A stretch of 64,000 nt of DNA from Astragalus membranaceus (GCA_039519185.1 JAZGSX010000010.1:2170001-2234000), one strand, 5' to 3'. Numbered from the stretch's first letter, positions 1 to 11,962 are shown. The notes: generated by a model from the sequence alone, not told the origin. Numbers and translations are program-made.

Positions 1-2180
1 GTCGAGTTTGAATGGACCGACCAATGCCAGCGAGCATTAGTCGAGCTGAAGGCAGCACTCACCAACCCGCCCATCATGACCAAGCCGCAACCAGGGGAGA
101 CGCTTTACTTATACTTGGCCACAACAGACGAGGCCATGAGCGCTGTCCTTGTAAGAGAAAGTGACCTGAAGCAGAATCCGGTCTACTTCATCAGTAGGGT
201 ATTTCAAGGCCCAGAGATCAGGTACCAGAAGATTGAGAAGCTAGCCCTAGCGTTACTTGTGGCCACCCGTAGACTGCGCCGATATTTCGTGGCACATCAG
301 GTCGTGGTAAGGACCGACCAGCCTATTAGGCAAATCCTTCACCGACCTGACCTAGCAGGGCGTATGATCAAGTGGGCTGTCGAACTCAGTGAGTTTGGGA
401 TCAAGTTCGAATCTAGATCGGCCGCTAAGGCACAAGTGTTGGCCGACTTCATAGCTGAAATGACTCCAATACCAGACGATCAGGCCATTACGACCTGGAC
501 TTTACACGTGGACGGGTCCTCCAACAGCAAAGGAAGTGGGGCCGGGTTGATACTTGAAAACTCAGAAGGACTTACTGTTGAAGTGTCATTGACTTTTGCA
601 TTTCACACTTCAAACAACCAGGCCGAATATGAAGCGTGCATTGCCGGGCTGCAGCTAGCCAAAGAGTTCAATGTCGACCGTGTCGAACTTCACTCCGACT
701 CTCTACTGGTTGTATCCCAAATTCAAGACCTATACGACGCAAAGGATGATATCCTGAAGAATTATTTGGCTAAGGTAAGGGATCTCCTCAAGCAATTCGA
801 CCGGGTAGAAGTTAAGCACGTCCCCAGGACCGAGAACGTTCGGGCTGATATCCTATCAAAGCTAGCTAGTACAAAGACCCCTGGGAACCACAGAAGTCTA
901 ATCCAAGAGACGTTAACGCGGCCGAGCGTAACAACCAAGCCTGCCCAACCATTAGCCATTCTGGCGGTCGACTTAGATAAAGACTGGATCACTCCTATCT
1001 TGCAATATATTCTCAACGAAGTAGAACCTTGCGACCAGAAGGCAGCAAAACTCCTGAGGTTGCGGGCGACCAAGTATTCAGTAATCGAAGGAAGACTGTA
1101 TAGAAGGGGCTTTTCATCCCCACTGCTGAGATGCCTTACGTCGGTCGAGGCCGACCATGTTCTAAGAGATATACATGAGGGAGATTGTGGTAGCCACCAA
1201 GGTGGTCGGTCGATTGCTAAGAAGGCACTCAGGGCCGGATACTATTGGCCGACCATGGATGAGGACGCTAAGATACTTGTTCAGAAGTGCAAGAAATGCC
1301 AAATACATGCCGACGTACACATAGCGCCCTCATCAGAACTACACAGCTTAACCCCACCATGGCCGTTCGCTTGGTGGGGCCTGGACTTGCTCGGCCCTTT
1401 TCCACCTGCACCAGGTCAGCTGAAATTCCTCATCGTTGCGATCGACTACTTCACCAAGTGGATAGAAGCAGAGCCACTTGCAACCATTACCTCAGCGAAG
1501 GTATCCAAGTTTTTTGGCCGAAATGTGCTCGCCCGCTTCGGTGTGCCCCAACAACTGGTGACCGACAACGGGACTCAGTTCGCAGACAGAAAATTCAGAG
1601 AAATGCTGGCCGGCCTAGGCGTGAAACAGCGTTTCACCTCGGTCGAGCACCCACAAACCAATGGCCAGGCAGAAACGGCCAACAGGGTAATACTACGCGG
1701 ACTGAAAAGGAGGTTGGACGAAGCCAAGGGCAACTCGGCAGAAGAACTACAGTCGGTCCTTTGGGCCTACAGAACGACCCCCCACTCATCGACCGGGGAG
1801 TCACCATTTAGACTTGTCTATGGTACTGATGCTGTCATCCCGATTGAGATGGGAGAGCTAAGTTGGAGGACGACCAACCCACCAACCCCGGCCGCAAACG
1901 AACGAGCAACAAGAGAAGAGCTCGACCTGGTTGAAGAGCTACGAAACAAGGCGTCACTTAGGGAGCAACTCATCAAACAGAAGGTCGCTGCCAGGTACAA
2001 TGCCCGCGTCCAGAAGAGAGATTTCTCCATTGGACAGCTAGTCCTTAGGAGGGCCGACGTAGGGAATAAGAACGCTCGCCAGGGAAAGCTCGCCCCCAAT
2101 TGGGAAGGACCATACCGTGTCATCAGCAAGACTGGAAAGGGAGCGTACGAGCTGGAAACCATGGAAGGGGCGACCATCCC
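1..2180 (+). pseudogene. T1 pol, 3' part: RNase H, second RNase H and integrase
   Basis: The frame is open from base 1, so the gene starts upstream of the window. The first part (about 1-470) is the end of the Ty3-type RNase H. A second RNase H follows (about 490-870), opening with the motif HVDGSS and closing near REN-type residues (RTENVRADIL). Integrase follows, with an HHCC zinc finger (about 1165-1310), a catalytic core with LDLLG, TDNGTQF and NGQAETAN supplying D, D and E, and a C-terminal GPY module (about 2095-2160). It would cut the RNA strand of the RNA-DNA hybrid and integrate the cDNA. No stop is visible in this stretch. The gene is broken only by insertion of element A after 2180, which adds a false end a few codons into the LTR. 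The last codons resume after 11752. Confidence 0.9.
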
Positions 2181-3109
2181 TGTAACACCCTAAAATTATT
2201 TAATTAATTTATTTAATTAAGTAATTGGGGATTTAAATTAAATTATTTGATGTAATTTAATTAATTGAATTTATGCTAATATGTGTAGGAAGTGTTAGAA
2301 AGTGGAGGTGCCAAACCAAATGGACTTGGGCCTAAGTGAGAAGCCCAAGCCCATTATTCTTGTCACATGCGAAGTGTTAGTTAGTTGGGGGCTAGGTTTT
2401 GTGGCCAATTCGTGAAATCAAGAGAGAAAACGCAAGAAAGAAAGAAAAGAGCGTGAGATAGAGAGAGAGAGCAAGGAAAGGCGCCGTAAGGAGAGAAGAG
2501 GAAGAGGAGAGAAGTCGCAAACAAGGAAGAGCAAGGAGCTTGATTCTGTTGCTGTGGTCCTGTACGTGACTATCTCCGGAGCCTCCGTTCTTCAATTTCG
2601 AGGTTAGGGGAGCTCTATCATTCTATCTAATATTTCATATGATGAGTTCTAGATCTAGGGTTAGACTAGATTTATTGATGCATTGTTGATGTTGGTTCCT
2701 AGATAAATATGTATGCGAATTGATGTATGCACGGATGCTTGATGAGTTCTTGATGCATTGTTGGTATTGGCCATTATATATATGTGTGTATGCGAAGTGG
2801 AATTAATCATGAGACTGAAATTCTTGATATGTATGCGTTTGTGTTGGTGACTTGTGGCATTCGAATTGATCATGAAACTGAAATTGTGTTGGATTTGCTT
2901 GTGTTGTTCGCAAAATTGGATGGATGGTGTATAGGCGCCTAGGGCGCCAAGGGGATAGGGAAGACAATGCCCAATTGAATTTTTGAGAAATTGATTAAAA
3001 TATGTGTATGTTTAGTTGCTGGAAAATTTTGAGTTTTATACTTTAAAGTTGTTAAGAAAACAATTTTTAGTGTTGAAGAAATTGTTGAACAAATTCTGGG
3101 TGTGCTGCT

Positions 3110-3440
3110 GTTTTTCTGGGCGCTGAGTGCCTGTGCAGGGCGCTGGGCGCCTGATGCCGTGTGTGCTGTGCGTGTCTGGCGCGCCTGGGCGCTGGGCGCC
3201 TGTGGCGTGCGTGTTGCGTTGTTGCGCCTGGGCGCTAGGCGCCCTTGTCTTGTTTGTGTTGCGCTGTGTTGCGCGTTGTTCCCCTGGGCGCTAGGCGCCC
3301 GTGTCCGCGTTGCGCTGCGCTGTGCGCGCGTTGTTGCCCCTGGGCGCTAGGCGCCCGTGCTGTGTTGCGCTGTCTTGTGCGCCTGGGCGCTGGGCGCCAG
3401 TGCACGTGTTGCCTGGTTGCCTGGGCGCCTAAGGCGCCTG
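3110..3440 (+). repeat. GGCGCC-palindrome cluster in element A 5' LTR
   Basis: This segment is much richer in GC than the rest of the LTR. It consists of imperfect units such as CTGGGCGCTAGGCGCC separated by TGTG/TGTTGCG runs. The near-identical copy in the 3' LTR lies at about 10033-10363. Comparable clusters occur in the LTRs of B and F. Confidence 0.8.
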
Positions 3441-3714
3441 TTCCCTGGATGTTGCCTAATTTTTCCAAAATTGTTTTTATCATAACTTTTGACTTAGACG
3501 TCCGTTTTGAACGATTCGAAAAGTGTCGTGAAGCTTTTTACGTTGTCTATTTGTGGGTTCAATTTTTAAAATGAAAAATTGTTATTTTCTGACTGTTTGT
3601 GGGCGCCCAAGTGGCTGTCCCCGGTGATCGTCCCAGTGACATTGAAAAATGACGTGGAACTCTTTAAAAATCCCTTTTGGTGTATAAACAACAGTTTTAA
3701 CACGGTAGTGTCAA

Positions 3715-4200
3715 AATGACTGTTTTGCCCCTAGTGGCCAAAGTTAATGATAATGATGTGTAAATGACGAGGATGCCCTTGGTGGCTAGTCAAATGACTG
3801 TTATGCCCCTAGTGGCCAAAGTGAATGATAATGATGTGTAAATGACGAGGATGCCCTTGGTGGTTAGTCAAATGACGTTTTTGCCCTCAGTGGCTAATGT
3901 TTGAGTTGAATGATATTTATGTGTAAGTGACATTTGGGGCCTGAGTGGCTAAGTGATGTTAAGGCCTAAAAGGCTAAGTGACGTTATTTGTGTGTGAATT
4001 ATGAAATGACAGGTGCTGTGCCTTTATTCGGCAAACCGGTAAGTGACGGGTCACATAGTTGACCATGAATTGAGTAATTGTGTATTTGTGTATTGTGAGT
4101 GGTGCATGTCATAGTGTCTCATGCCCATATGCATAAACCCAGTGATGTTTTGAGGCCTGAGTGGCTAAGTGATGATAAGGCCTGAGTGGCTAAGCGACGT
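3715..4200 (+). repeat. AGTGGCTA motif array in element A 5' LTR
   Basis: About nine imperfect copies of a motif like GCCCCTAGTGGC or GCCTGAGTGGCTAAGTGA are spaced 20 to 50 bases apart, usually next to AATGACG or AAGTGACG. The same array is at about 10640-11123 in the 3' LTR and, diverged, in element F at 40418-40880. Confidence 0.75.
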
Positions 4201-4219
4201 TTTGTGAAAAGGTACCTTC

Positions 4220-4246
4220 ATGCATATACCCGCGAGTGGGTTGCAT
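4220..4246 (+). other. Conserved LTR hairpin
   Basis: The arms ATGCA and TGCAT, then ACCC and GGGT, enclose the loop GCGAGT. The same stem with a different loop is found in the LTR of family C, and with a G-U type change in family F. The 3' LTR copy is at 11143-11169. Confidence 0.6.
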
Positions 4247-4848
4247 TTCATAAATCTACATGACATGAAATGAGTTATTGTAAATGATGTAAGAGATGAC
4301 TATGATGTGAGTATTTGGTGTTTTGGATGCTGATTGTTCTAGTGCGTAGCCTATGATTAGTGCTTATCATATTTTCTATTATATAGACTGAAATGATGCT
4401 CACCCTTTCCTGTTTGAATGTTACCCCCGTGTTGGTAACGTGCAGGTGATTCCCAGTGAAGGTATTAGCTTCACTTTTGAGTCGAGTCGTCATGCTCTGA
4501 TACGTAGCACTCAGGGGGGGAAACGAACTCGGCATTTATTTAATGATTTTGGGTTGTTATGTCCATGTGGACTATTTGGTTATGTTTTACTATTTCCGCT
4601 GCGTAGTTGGTTGTGTTATGTTGAGTTTTATAAGTGACGTTGAAATGAGATTGGAGATTCTTTATTTGTGATGTGCTACGCGAATGCATGAGTATTGAGT
4701 TGAACTGTTTTTCAAAACTGCTAAGCGACGTTTTATTGAAGTATGTGTAACATTTCCCTATGAACGAGATTTTTTTTTAAACTCTGATTTTTTTTATAAA
4801 CAAAGTAACGGGTAGAAAGGGGTGTTACAATCCCCAGAAAGGGTTGTT

Positions 4849-7800
4849 ATGTCCACCTTTAAGGGCAAATATGATCCAGATGGTGCTATGGCTTGGCTGA
4901 AGGAGATCGAGAGGATCTTCAGGGTGATGGACTGTACTGTTGAGCAGAAGGTCCGCTTTGGTACCCACATGTTAGCCGAGGAGGCCGACGACTGGTGGTT
5001 GGCTACTAGGCAGAGGTTAGAGGCTGTGCAGGAAGAGATTACTTGGGAGGTATTCAGCAGGGAATTTCTGAGAAAATATTTTCCTGAAGACGTCCGCGGG
5101 AAGAAAGAGATAGAGTTTTTAGAGCTGAAGCAGGGTGGTATGTCTGTGACTGCCTATGCGGCAAAATTTGTGGAACTAGCAAAATTTTATCCACACTATA
5201 GTGAGGCTACAGCTGAATTTTCAAAATGCATAAAATTTGAGAACGGGTTAAGGCCTGATATTAAACAGGCCGTTGGTTATCAGAAGATTCGTGTGTTCGC
5301 AGATCTGGTTGACAGTTGCAGGATTTTCGAGGAGGACAGTACTGCTCGCTACAAAGCTACTTCTGAGAGAAAAGGCAAGTTTCAGAGTCGAAGCAAGCCG
5401 TACGAGGTTCCTACGGGTAAGAGTTATCAGAAGGCTGCTGGGGGTAAGGGTCCTAGTGGGGGAGATGCCCCTGCTAGCATTGTCTGTTATAAGTGTGGCA
5501 AGCCTGGCCACAAGAGTACTACATGCAGGTCGGATGACAGGAACTGCTACCGTTGCGGTAAAAAGGGTCATATGGCAGCCGAGTGTAAGGTCAAGGATGT
5601 GGTGTGTTTCAACTGTGGTGAGTCTGGGCATATCAGTACAAAGTGTACAAAGCCGAAAAAGGAAAGGTCTACTGGGAAGGTATTTGCATTGGCAGGAGAG
5701 GAGCCTGATGATGATGATGGTCTGATTAGAGGTACGTGTTTTATTAATGGTACTTCTCTGAAATCTCTTATTGATACTGGTGCTACCCATTGTTTTATTT
5801 CTGTTGATTGCTGTAAAAGATTGGGTCTTGTTTTATCTGCTATGTGTGGGGATATGGTTGTCGATACTCCTGCGAAGGGGTCGGTGATTACGTCCCAGGT
5901 GTGTTCTCAGTGTCCCGTGTCGATCTTCGGCAGGGACTTTATTGTGAATTTTGTCTGTTTGCCGTTGAGAGGTCTGGATGTAATCCTAGGCATGGACTGG
6001 TTAGAGAATAATCACGTTCATATCAACTGTCGTAGCAAGTCGGTTAGTTTCGGTGAGGAAAGTTCCGTTTTGATATCTGCTGGTCAGCTGAAGAAGTTGA
6101 AGAAAGAAGGAGTTCAGTTGTTTGCGTTGATGGCTTCGATGTCTGCTGAGAGTCAGGCCGTTATTGAAGAACTGAAAGTGGTACGCGAGTTTCCTGAAGT
6201 CTTTCCTGATGAGATTCCGGGTGTGCCACCGGAAAGAGAAGTTGAGTTTTCGATTGATCTTGTACCCGGTACGAGGCCTGTGTCTATGGCACCGTACAGA
6301 ATGTCGGCGTCGGAATTGTCGGAGTTGAAGACGCAACTTGAAGAATTGCTTGAGAAAAAGTTTGTGAGGCCAAGTGTATCGCCGTGGGGAGCTCCGGTAT
6401 TGTTAGTGAAAAAGAAAGATGGGAGCATGAGGTTATGTGTGGACTATCGTCAGTTGAATAAGGTAACTATCAAGAATAAGTATCCGCTTCCGAGGATCGA
6501 CGATCTGATGGACCAGTTAGTGGGTGCCCGTGTTTTCAGCAAAATTGATTTGAGGTCCGGATATCATCAGATTAAAGTGAAGGATGAAGATGTTCAGAAG
6601 ACAGCGTTCAGGACAAGGTATGGGCATTATGAGTATTCAGTGATGCCGTTCGGTGTGACCAATGCTCCTGGTGTATTTATGGAATATATGAACCGTATTT
6701 TCCATAATTACCTAGATCGGTTTGTGGTAATCTTCATAGATGATATTCTAGTTTATTCTAAGTCAGATGAAGAGCATGCTGAGCACCTGAAGTCAGTGTT
6801 GGAAGTTTTAAAAGAGAAAAAGTTGTACGCTAAGTTATCGAAGTGTGAGTTCTGGCTGAAAGAGGTGAGTTTCCTTGGGCACGTGATTTCTGGTAATGCT
6901 ATTGCGGTTGATCTGGCAAAAGTAGAAGCAGTGTTGGAGTGGGAGTCTCCGAAGTCCGTAACAGAGATTAGAAGCTTTTTGGGTTTGGCTGGGTACTACA
7001 GGAGGTTCATCGAGGGTTTTTCCAAGTTGGCCCTTCCATTGACTCAGTTGACTTGCAAGGGTAAAGTTTTTGTTTGGGATGCTCGGTGCGAGGAAAGTTT
7101 TATGGAACTGAAAAAGAGATTGACGACGTCGCCTGTTTTGACGTTGCCTAATCCAGAGGAACCGTTCGTTGTGTATTGTGACGCTTCGAAGATGGGTCTC
7201 GGTGGTGTGTTGATGCAGGATGGGAAGGTCGTTGCGTATGCGTCGAGGTAATTGCGGAGTCATGAGAAAAATTACCCTACGCATGATTTAGAGTTGGCTG
7301 CTGTGGTATTTGTGCTTAAAATTTGGAGGCACTACCTTTATGGTTCAAGGTTCGAAGTGTTCAGTGATCATACGAGTCTAAAGTATCTGTTCGATCAGAA
7401 AGAGTTGAATATGAGACAGCGTCGGTGGTTGGAACTCTTGAAGGATTATGACTTTGGTTTGAATTATCATCCCGGCAAAGCTAATGTCGTGGCTGATGCT
7501 TTAAGCAGAAAGTCCTTGCATATGTCGGCAATGATGGTGAAAGAATTAGAGTTAATTGAGGAATTCAGAGATTTGAGTCTGGTTTGTAAAATGACACCTC
7601 GCAGTGTCAAGCTGGGAATGTTAAAGATCGATAATGATTTCCTGGGCAGCATCAGAGAGGCTCAGAAGTCAGATGTTAAGTTAGTGGATTTAATTAATGG
7701 GGTTGGTCAATCTGAAGATGAAGATTTCAAATTAGATTCCAGTGGTGTGTTGAGGTTCCGGGGTAGGATCTGTGTTCCTGACGATGAAGAGATGAGAAAG

Positions 7801-9093
7801 GCAATTTTAGAGGAAGGTCATCGTAGCAAGTTGAGTATCCATCCTGGAGCAACGAAGATGTATCAAGACCTGAAAAAGATGTTTTGGTGGTATGGTATGA
7901 AGAGAGATGTGGCGCAATTTGTGTATGCCTGTTTGACCTGTCAGAAATCTAAGGTAGAGCATCAGAAGCCTGCAGGGCTAATGCAACCGTTGGAAATTCC
8001 AGAGTGGAAATGGGATAGCATAGCAATGGATTTTGTGACGGGGTTACCGAATACAGCTAAGGGTCATGACGCTATTTGGGTGATCATTGATAGGTTAACG
8101 AAGTCTGCTCATTTCATTCCTATTAATATCACTTATCCGGTGTCGAGGTTGGCAGAGGTATATGTCAAGGAGATTGTGAGGCTGCACGGTGTTCCGAAGA
8201 GTATTGTGTCAGATAGGGATCCGAGGTTCACTTCCGAGTTTTGGAAGAGTTTGCAGAAAGAATTGGGTTCTAAGTTAAAAATGAGTTCGGCGTATCATCC
8301 CCAGACCGATGGTCAGTCAGAGAGAACAATTCAGTCGTTAGAGGATCTGTTGAGGGCTTGTGTATTGGAACAGCGGGGTTCATGGGATTCATATCTTGCG
8401 TTGATTGAGTTTACCTATAACAACAGTCACCATTCCAGTATCGGGATGGCACCGTTTGAAGCGTTGTATGGTCGCAGGTGTAGGACACCGTTATGTTGGT
8501 ATGAGTCGGGAGAAAGTGTAGTGTTGGGTCCGGAGATTGTCCGGGAGACTACAGAGAAGATCAAAATGATCCGTGAGAAGATGAAGGCTTCGCAGAGTCG
8601 TCAGAAGAGTTATCATGACAAGCGGAGGAAGGATCTAGAGTTTCAGGAGGGTGAGCATGTGTTCTTGAGGGTTTCTCCTATTACCGGTGTTGGTCGAGCG
8701 TTGAAATCGAAGAAGCTCACTCCTCGATTTGTTGGTCCTTATCAGATTTCAGAAAGAATCGGAAATGTGGCTTATAGAGTGGCCTTACCGCCAAATCTTT
8801 CGAACTTGCACGACGTATTTCACGTGTCGCAACTTCGGAAGTATGTTTCGGATCCATCTCATGTGATCCAAATGGACGATGTAGAGGTGCGGGATAATCT
8901 CACTGTGGAGACGATGCCCGTACGGATTGAGGATCGTGAAGTGAAAGCGCTTAGAGGCAAAGAGATTGCATTAGTGAAAGTGGTTTGGCTAGGAGCTTCC
9001 GGCGAGAGTATGACTTGGGAGCTAGAGAGCAAGATGCGAGAATCCTACCCAGAGTTGTTTGATCAGGTAAATTTCGAGGACGAAATATTCTAA
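4849..9093 (+). pseudogene. Element A gag-pol polyprotein with one in-frame stop
   Basis: One frame holds all domains. Gag comes first and lacks its first ~45 residues compared with F and B. Three CCHC zinc knuckles begin at 5485, 5544 and 5605. The aspartic protease has DTG at 5773. RT carries FIDD (about 6735). RNase H begins with YCDAS (about 7175). Integrase has an HHCC finger and a DDE core (MDFVTG, SDRDPRF, then the glutamate of QSERT, about 8025-8320), and a chromodomain ends at 9093. A TAA at 7249-7251 replaces a glutamine codon seen in F and cuts RNase H. The remainder is open in the same frame. No true gag ATG is present: the first in-frame ATG is 4849, next to a rearranged junction. 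The protein would form capsids, copy RNA to cDNA and target integration to heterochromatin. It is close to intact but not functional as one product. Confidence 0.92.
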
Positions 9094-9105
9094 GTGGGGG
9101 AGAGT
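9092..9105 (+). promoter_or_regulatory. Polypurine tract of element A
   Basis: AAGTGGGGGAGAG lies directly before the 3' LTR and overlaps the stop codon of the polyprotein. It is the expected plus-strand primer. The same tract precedes the 3' LTRs of B (20271-20284) and F (45136-45149). Confidence 0.9.
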
Positions 9106-11752
9106 TGTAACACCCTAAAATTATTTAATTAATTTATTTAATTAAGTAATTGGGGATTTAAATTAAATTATTTGATGTAATTTAATTAATTGAATTTATG
9201 CTAATATGTGTAGGAAGTGTTAGAAAGTGGAGGTGCCAAACCAAATGGACTTGGGCCTAAGTGAGAAGCCCAAGCCCATTATTCTTGTCACATGCGAAGT
9301 GTTAGTTAGTTGGGGGCTAGGTTTTGTGGCCAATTCGTGAAATCAAGAGAGAAAACGCAAGAAAGAAAGAAAAGAGCGTGAGATAGAGAGAGAGCAAGGA
9401 AAGGCGCCGTAAGGAGAGAAGAGGAAGAAGAGAGAAGTCGCAAACAAGGAAGAGCAAGGAGCTTGATTCTGTTGCTGTGGTCCTGTACGTGACTATCTCC
9501 GGAGCCTCCGTTCTTCAATTTCGAGGTTAGGGGAGCTCTATCATTCTATCTAATACTTCATATGATGAGTTCTAGATCTAGGGTTAGACTAGATTTATTG
9601 ATGCATTGTTGATGTTGGTTCCTAGATAAATATGTATGCGAATTGATGTATGCACGGATGCTTGATGAGTTCTTGATGCATTGTTGGTATTGGCCATTAT
9701 ATATATGTGTGTATGCGAAGTGGAATTAATCATGAGACTGAAATTCTTGATATGTATGCGTTTGTGTTGGTGACTTGTGGCATTCGAATTGATCATGAAA
9801 CTGAAATTGTGTTGGATTTGCTTGTGTTGTTCGCAAAATTGGATGGATGGTGTATAGGCGCCTAGGGCGCCAAGGGGATAGGGAAGACAATGCCCAATTG
9901 AATTTTTGAGAAATTGATTAAAATATGTGTATGTTTAGTTGCTGGAAAATTTTGAGTTTTATACTTTAAAGTTGTTAAGAAAACAATTTTTAGTGTTGAA
10001 GAAATTGTTGAACAAATTCTGGGTATGCTGCTGTTTTTCTGGGCGCTGAGTGCCTGTGCAGGGCGCTGGGCGCCTGATGGCGTGTGTGCTGTGCGTGTCT
10101 GGCGCGCCTGGGCGCTGGGCGCCTGTGGCGTGCGTGTTGCGTTGTTGCGCCTGGGCGCTAGGCGCCCGTGTCTTGTTTGTGTTGCGCTGTGTTGCGCGTT
10201 GTTCCCCTGGGCGCTAGGCGCCCGTGTCCGCGTTGCGCTGCGCTGTGCGCGCGTTGTTGCCCCTGGGCGCTAGGCGCCCGTGCTGTGTTGCGCTGTCTTG
10301 TGCGCCTGGGCGCTGGGCGCCAGTGCACGTGTTGCCTGGTTGCCTGGGCGCCTAAGGCGCCTGTTCCCTGGATGTTGCCTAATTTTTCCAAAATTGTTTT
10401 TATCATAACTTTTGACTTAGACGTCCGTTTTGAACGATTCGAAAAGTGTCGTGAAGCTTTTTACGTTGTCTATTTGTGGGTTCAATTTTTAAAATGAAAA
10501 ATTGTTATTTTCTGACTGTTTGTGGGCGCCCAAGTGGCTGTCCCCGGTGATCGTCCCAGTGACATTGAAAAATGACGTGGAACTCTTTAAAAATCCCTTT
10601 TGGTGTATAAACAACAGTTTTAACACGGTAGTGTCAAAATGACTGTTTTGCCCCTAGTGGCCAAAGTTAATGATAATGATGTGTAAATGACGAGGATGCC
10701 CTTGGTGGCTAGTCAAATGACTGTTATGCCCCTAGTGGCCAAAGTGAATGATAATGATGTGTAAATGACGAGGATGCCCTTGGTGGTTAGTCAAATGACG
10801 TTTTTGCCCTCAGTGGCTAATGTTTGAGTTGAATGATATTTATGTGTAAGTGACATTTGGGGCCTGAGTGGCTAAGTGATGTTAAGGCCTAAAAGGCTAA
10901 GTGACGTTATTTGTGTGTGAATTATGAAATGACAGGTGCTGTGCCTTTATTCGGCAAACCGGTAAGTGACGGGTCACATAGTTGACCATGAATTGAGTAA
11001 TTGTGTATTTGTGTATTGTGAGTGGTGCATGTCATAGTGTCTCATGCCCATATGCATAAACCCAGTGATGTTTATAGGCCTGAGTGGCTAAGTGATGATA
11101 AGGCCTGAGTGGCTAAGCGACGTTTTGTGAAAAGGTACCTTCATGCATATACCCGCGAGTGGGTTGCATTTCATAAATCTACATGACATGAAATGAGTTA
11201 TTGTAAATGATGTAAGAGATGACTATGATGTGAGTATTTGGTGTTTTGGATGCTGATTGTTCTAGTGCGTAGCCTATGATTAGTGCTTATCATATTTTCT
11301 ATTATATAGACTGAAATGATGCTCACCCTTTCCTGTTTGAATGTTACCCCCGTGTTGGTAACGTGCAGGTGATTCCCAGTGAAGGTATTAGCTTCACTTT
11401 TGAGTCGAGTCGTCATGCTCTGATACGTAGCACTCAGGGGGGGAAACGAACTCGGCATTTATTTAATGATTTTTGGTTGTTATGTCCATGTGGACTATTT
11501 GGTTATGTTTTACTATTTCCGCTGCGTAGTTGGTTGTGTTATGTTGAGTTTTATAAGTGACGTTGAAATGAGATTGGAGATTCTTTATCTGTGATGTGCT
11601 ACGCGAATGCATGAGTATTGAGTTGAACTGTTTTTCAAAACTGCTAAGCGACGTTTTATTGAAGTATGTGTAACATTTCCCTATGAACGAGATTTTTTTT
11701 TAAACTCTGATTTTTTTTATAAACAAAGTAACGGGTAGAAAGGGGTGTTACA
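9106..11752 (+). repeat. 3' LTR of element A
   Basis: This is a near-identical copy of 2181-4829, two bases shorter in a GA repeat, with scattered single-base differences. It ends GGTGTTACA and is followed by the target duplication ATCCC and then the last codons of T1 pol. Confidence 0.93.
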
Positions 11753-11757
11753 ATCCC

Positions 11758-11800
11758 CAGAACATGGAACGCTGACAAGTTGAGAAAATATTATGTATAA
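11758..11800 (+). pseudogene. T1 pol, last codons after element A
   Basis: After the duplicated ATCCC the interrupted T1 frame resumes for 13 sense codons, includes the motif LRKYY and ends at TAA (11798-11800). This matches the usual end of Tat-lineage polyproteins and fixes the insertion point of A at a few codons before the natural stop. Confidence 0.8.
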
Positions 11801-11962
11801 GTTGTAAACATTGATTGATCAATAAAGAACAGGCGGTCGCTCTTTTTCCCCACAGGGGTTTTTTACTGAGGACCGACCTTAAAATTCGACTTGTGTACTT
11901 TATTTTCATGCAAATTGTATGCACGGTCGCTCACCATGCGAGTAGCAGTCGAGCGACCAGTA

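Larger units (their letters stand above)
2181..4829 (+). repeat. 5' LTR of element A
   Basis: The LTR starts TGTAACACCCTAAAATT and ends GGGGTGTTACA. Visible blocks, in order, are an AT-rich palindromic start, a hairpin at 2325-2349 built on CTTGGGC and GCCCAAG, a GA-rich stretch (about 2420-2530), a candidate 5' splice site AG|GTTAGG at 2603, a GGCGCC-rich segment (3110-3440), an array of AGTGGCTA-type motifs (3715-4200), a conserved hairpin (4220-4246), and the end block with a possible 3' splice site GTGCAG (about 4440-4445). Short open frames inside it look like chance products of the repeats. Confidence 0.93.
2181..11752 (+). mobile_element. A: nearly intact Tekay/Del-type chromovirus-like LTR retrotransposon
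   Basis: The element has two LTRs of 2649 and 2647 bp, both starting TGTAACACCC and ending GTGTTACA, and is flanked by the perfect 5-bp duplication ATCCC (2176-2180 and 11753-11757). By eye the LTRs differ at roughly nine substitutions and one 2-bp indel, so insertion was recent. The internal region encodes gag, PR, RT, RNase H, integrase and a chromodomain in one frame, broken by one stop. The primer binding site and the first part of gag are missing: the 5' LTR is followed instead by ten bases identical to the right flank. The element therefore must have been altered after, or during, insertion. Confidence 0.93.

Noticed and set aside
5248..5790. Long minus-strand open frame opposite element A gag
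   Set aside because: It is the shadow of the gag zinc-knuckle region; the plus frame carries all conserved motifs.
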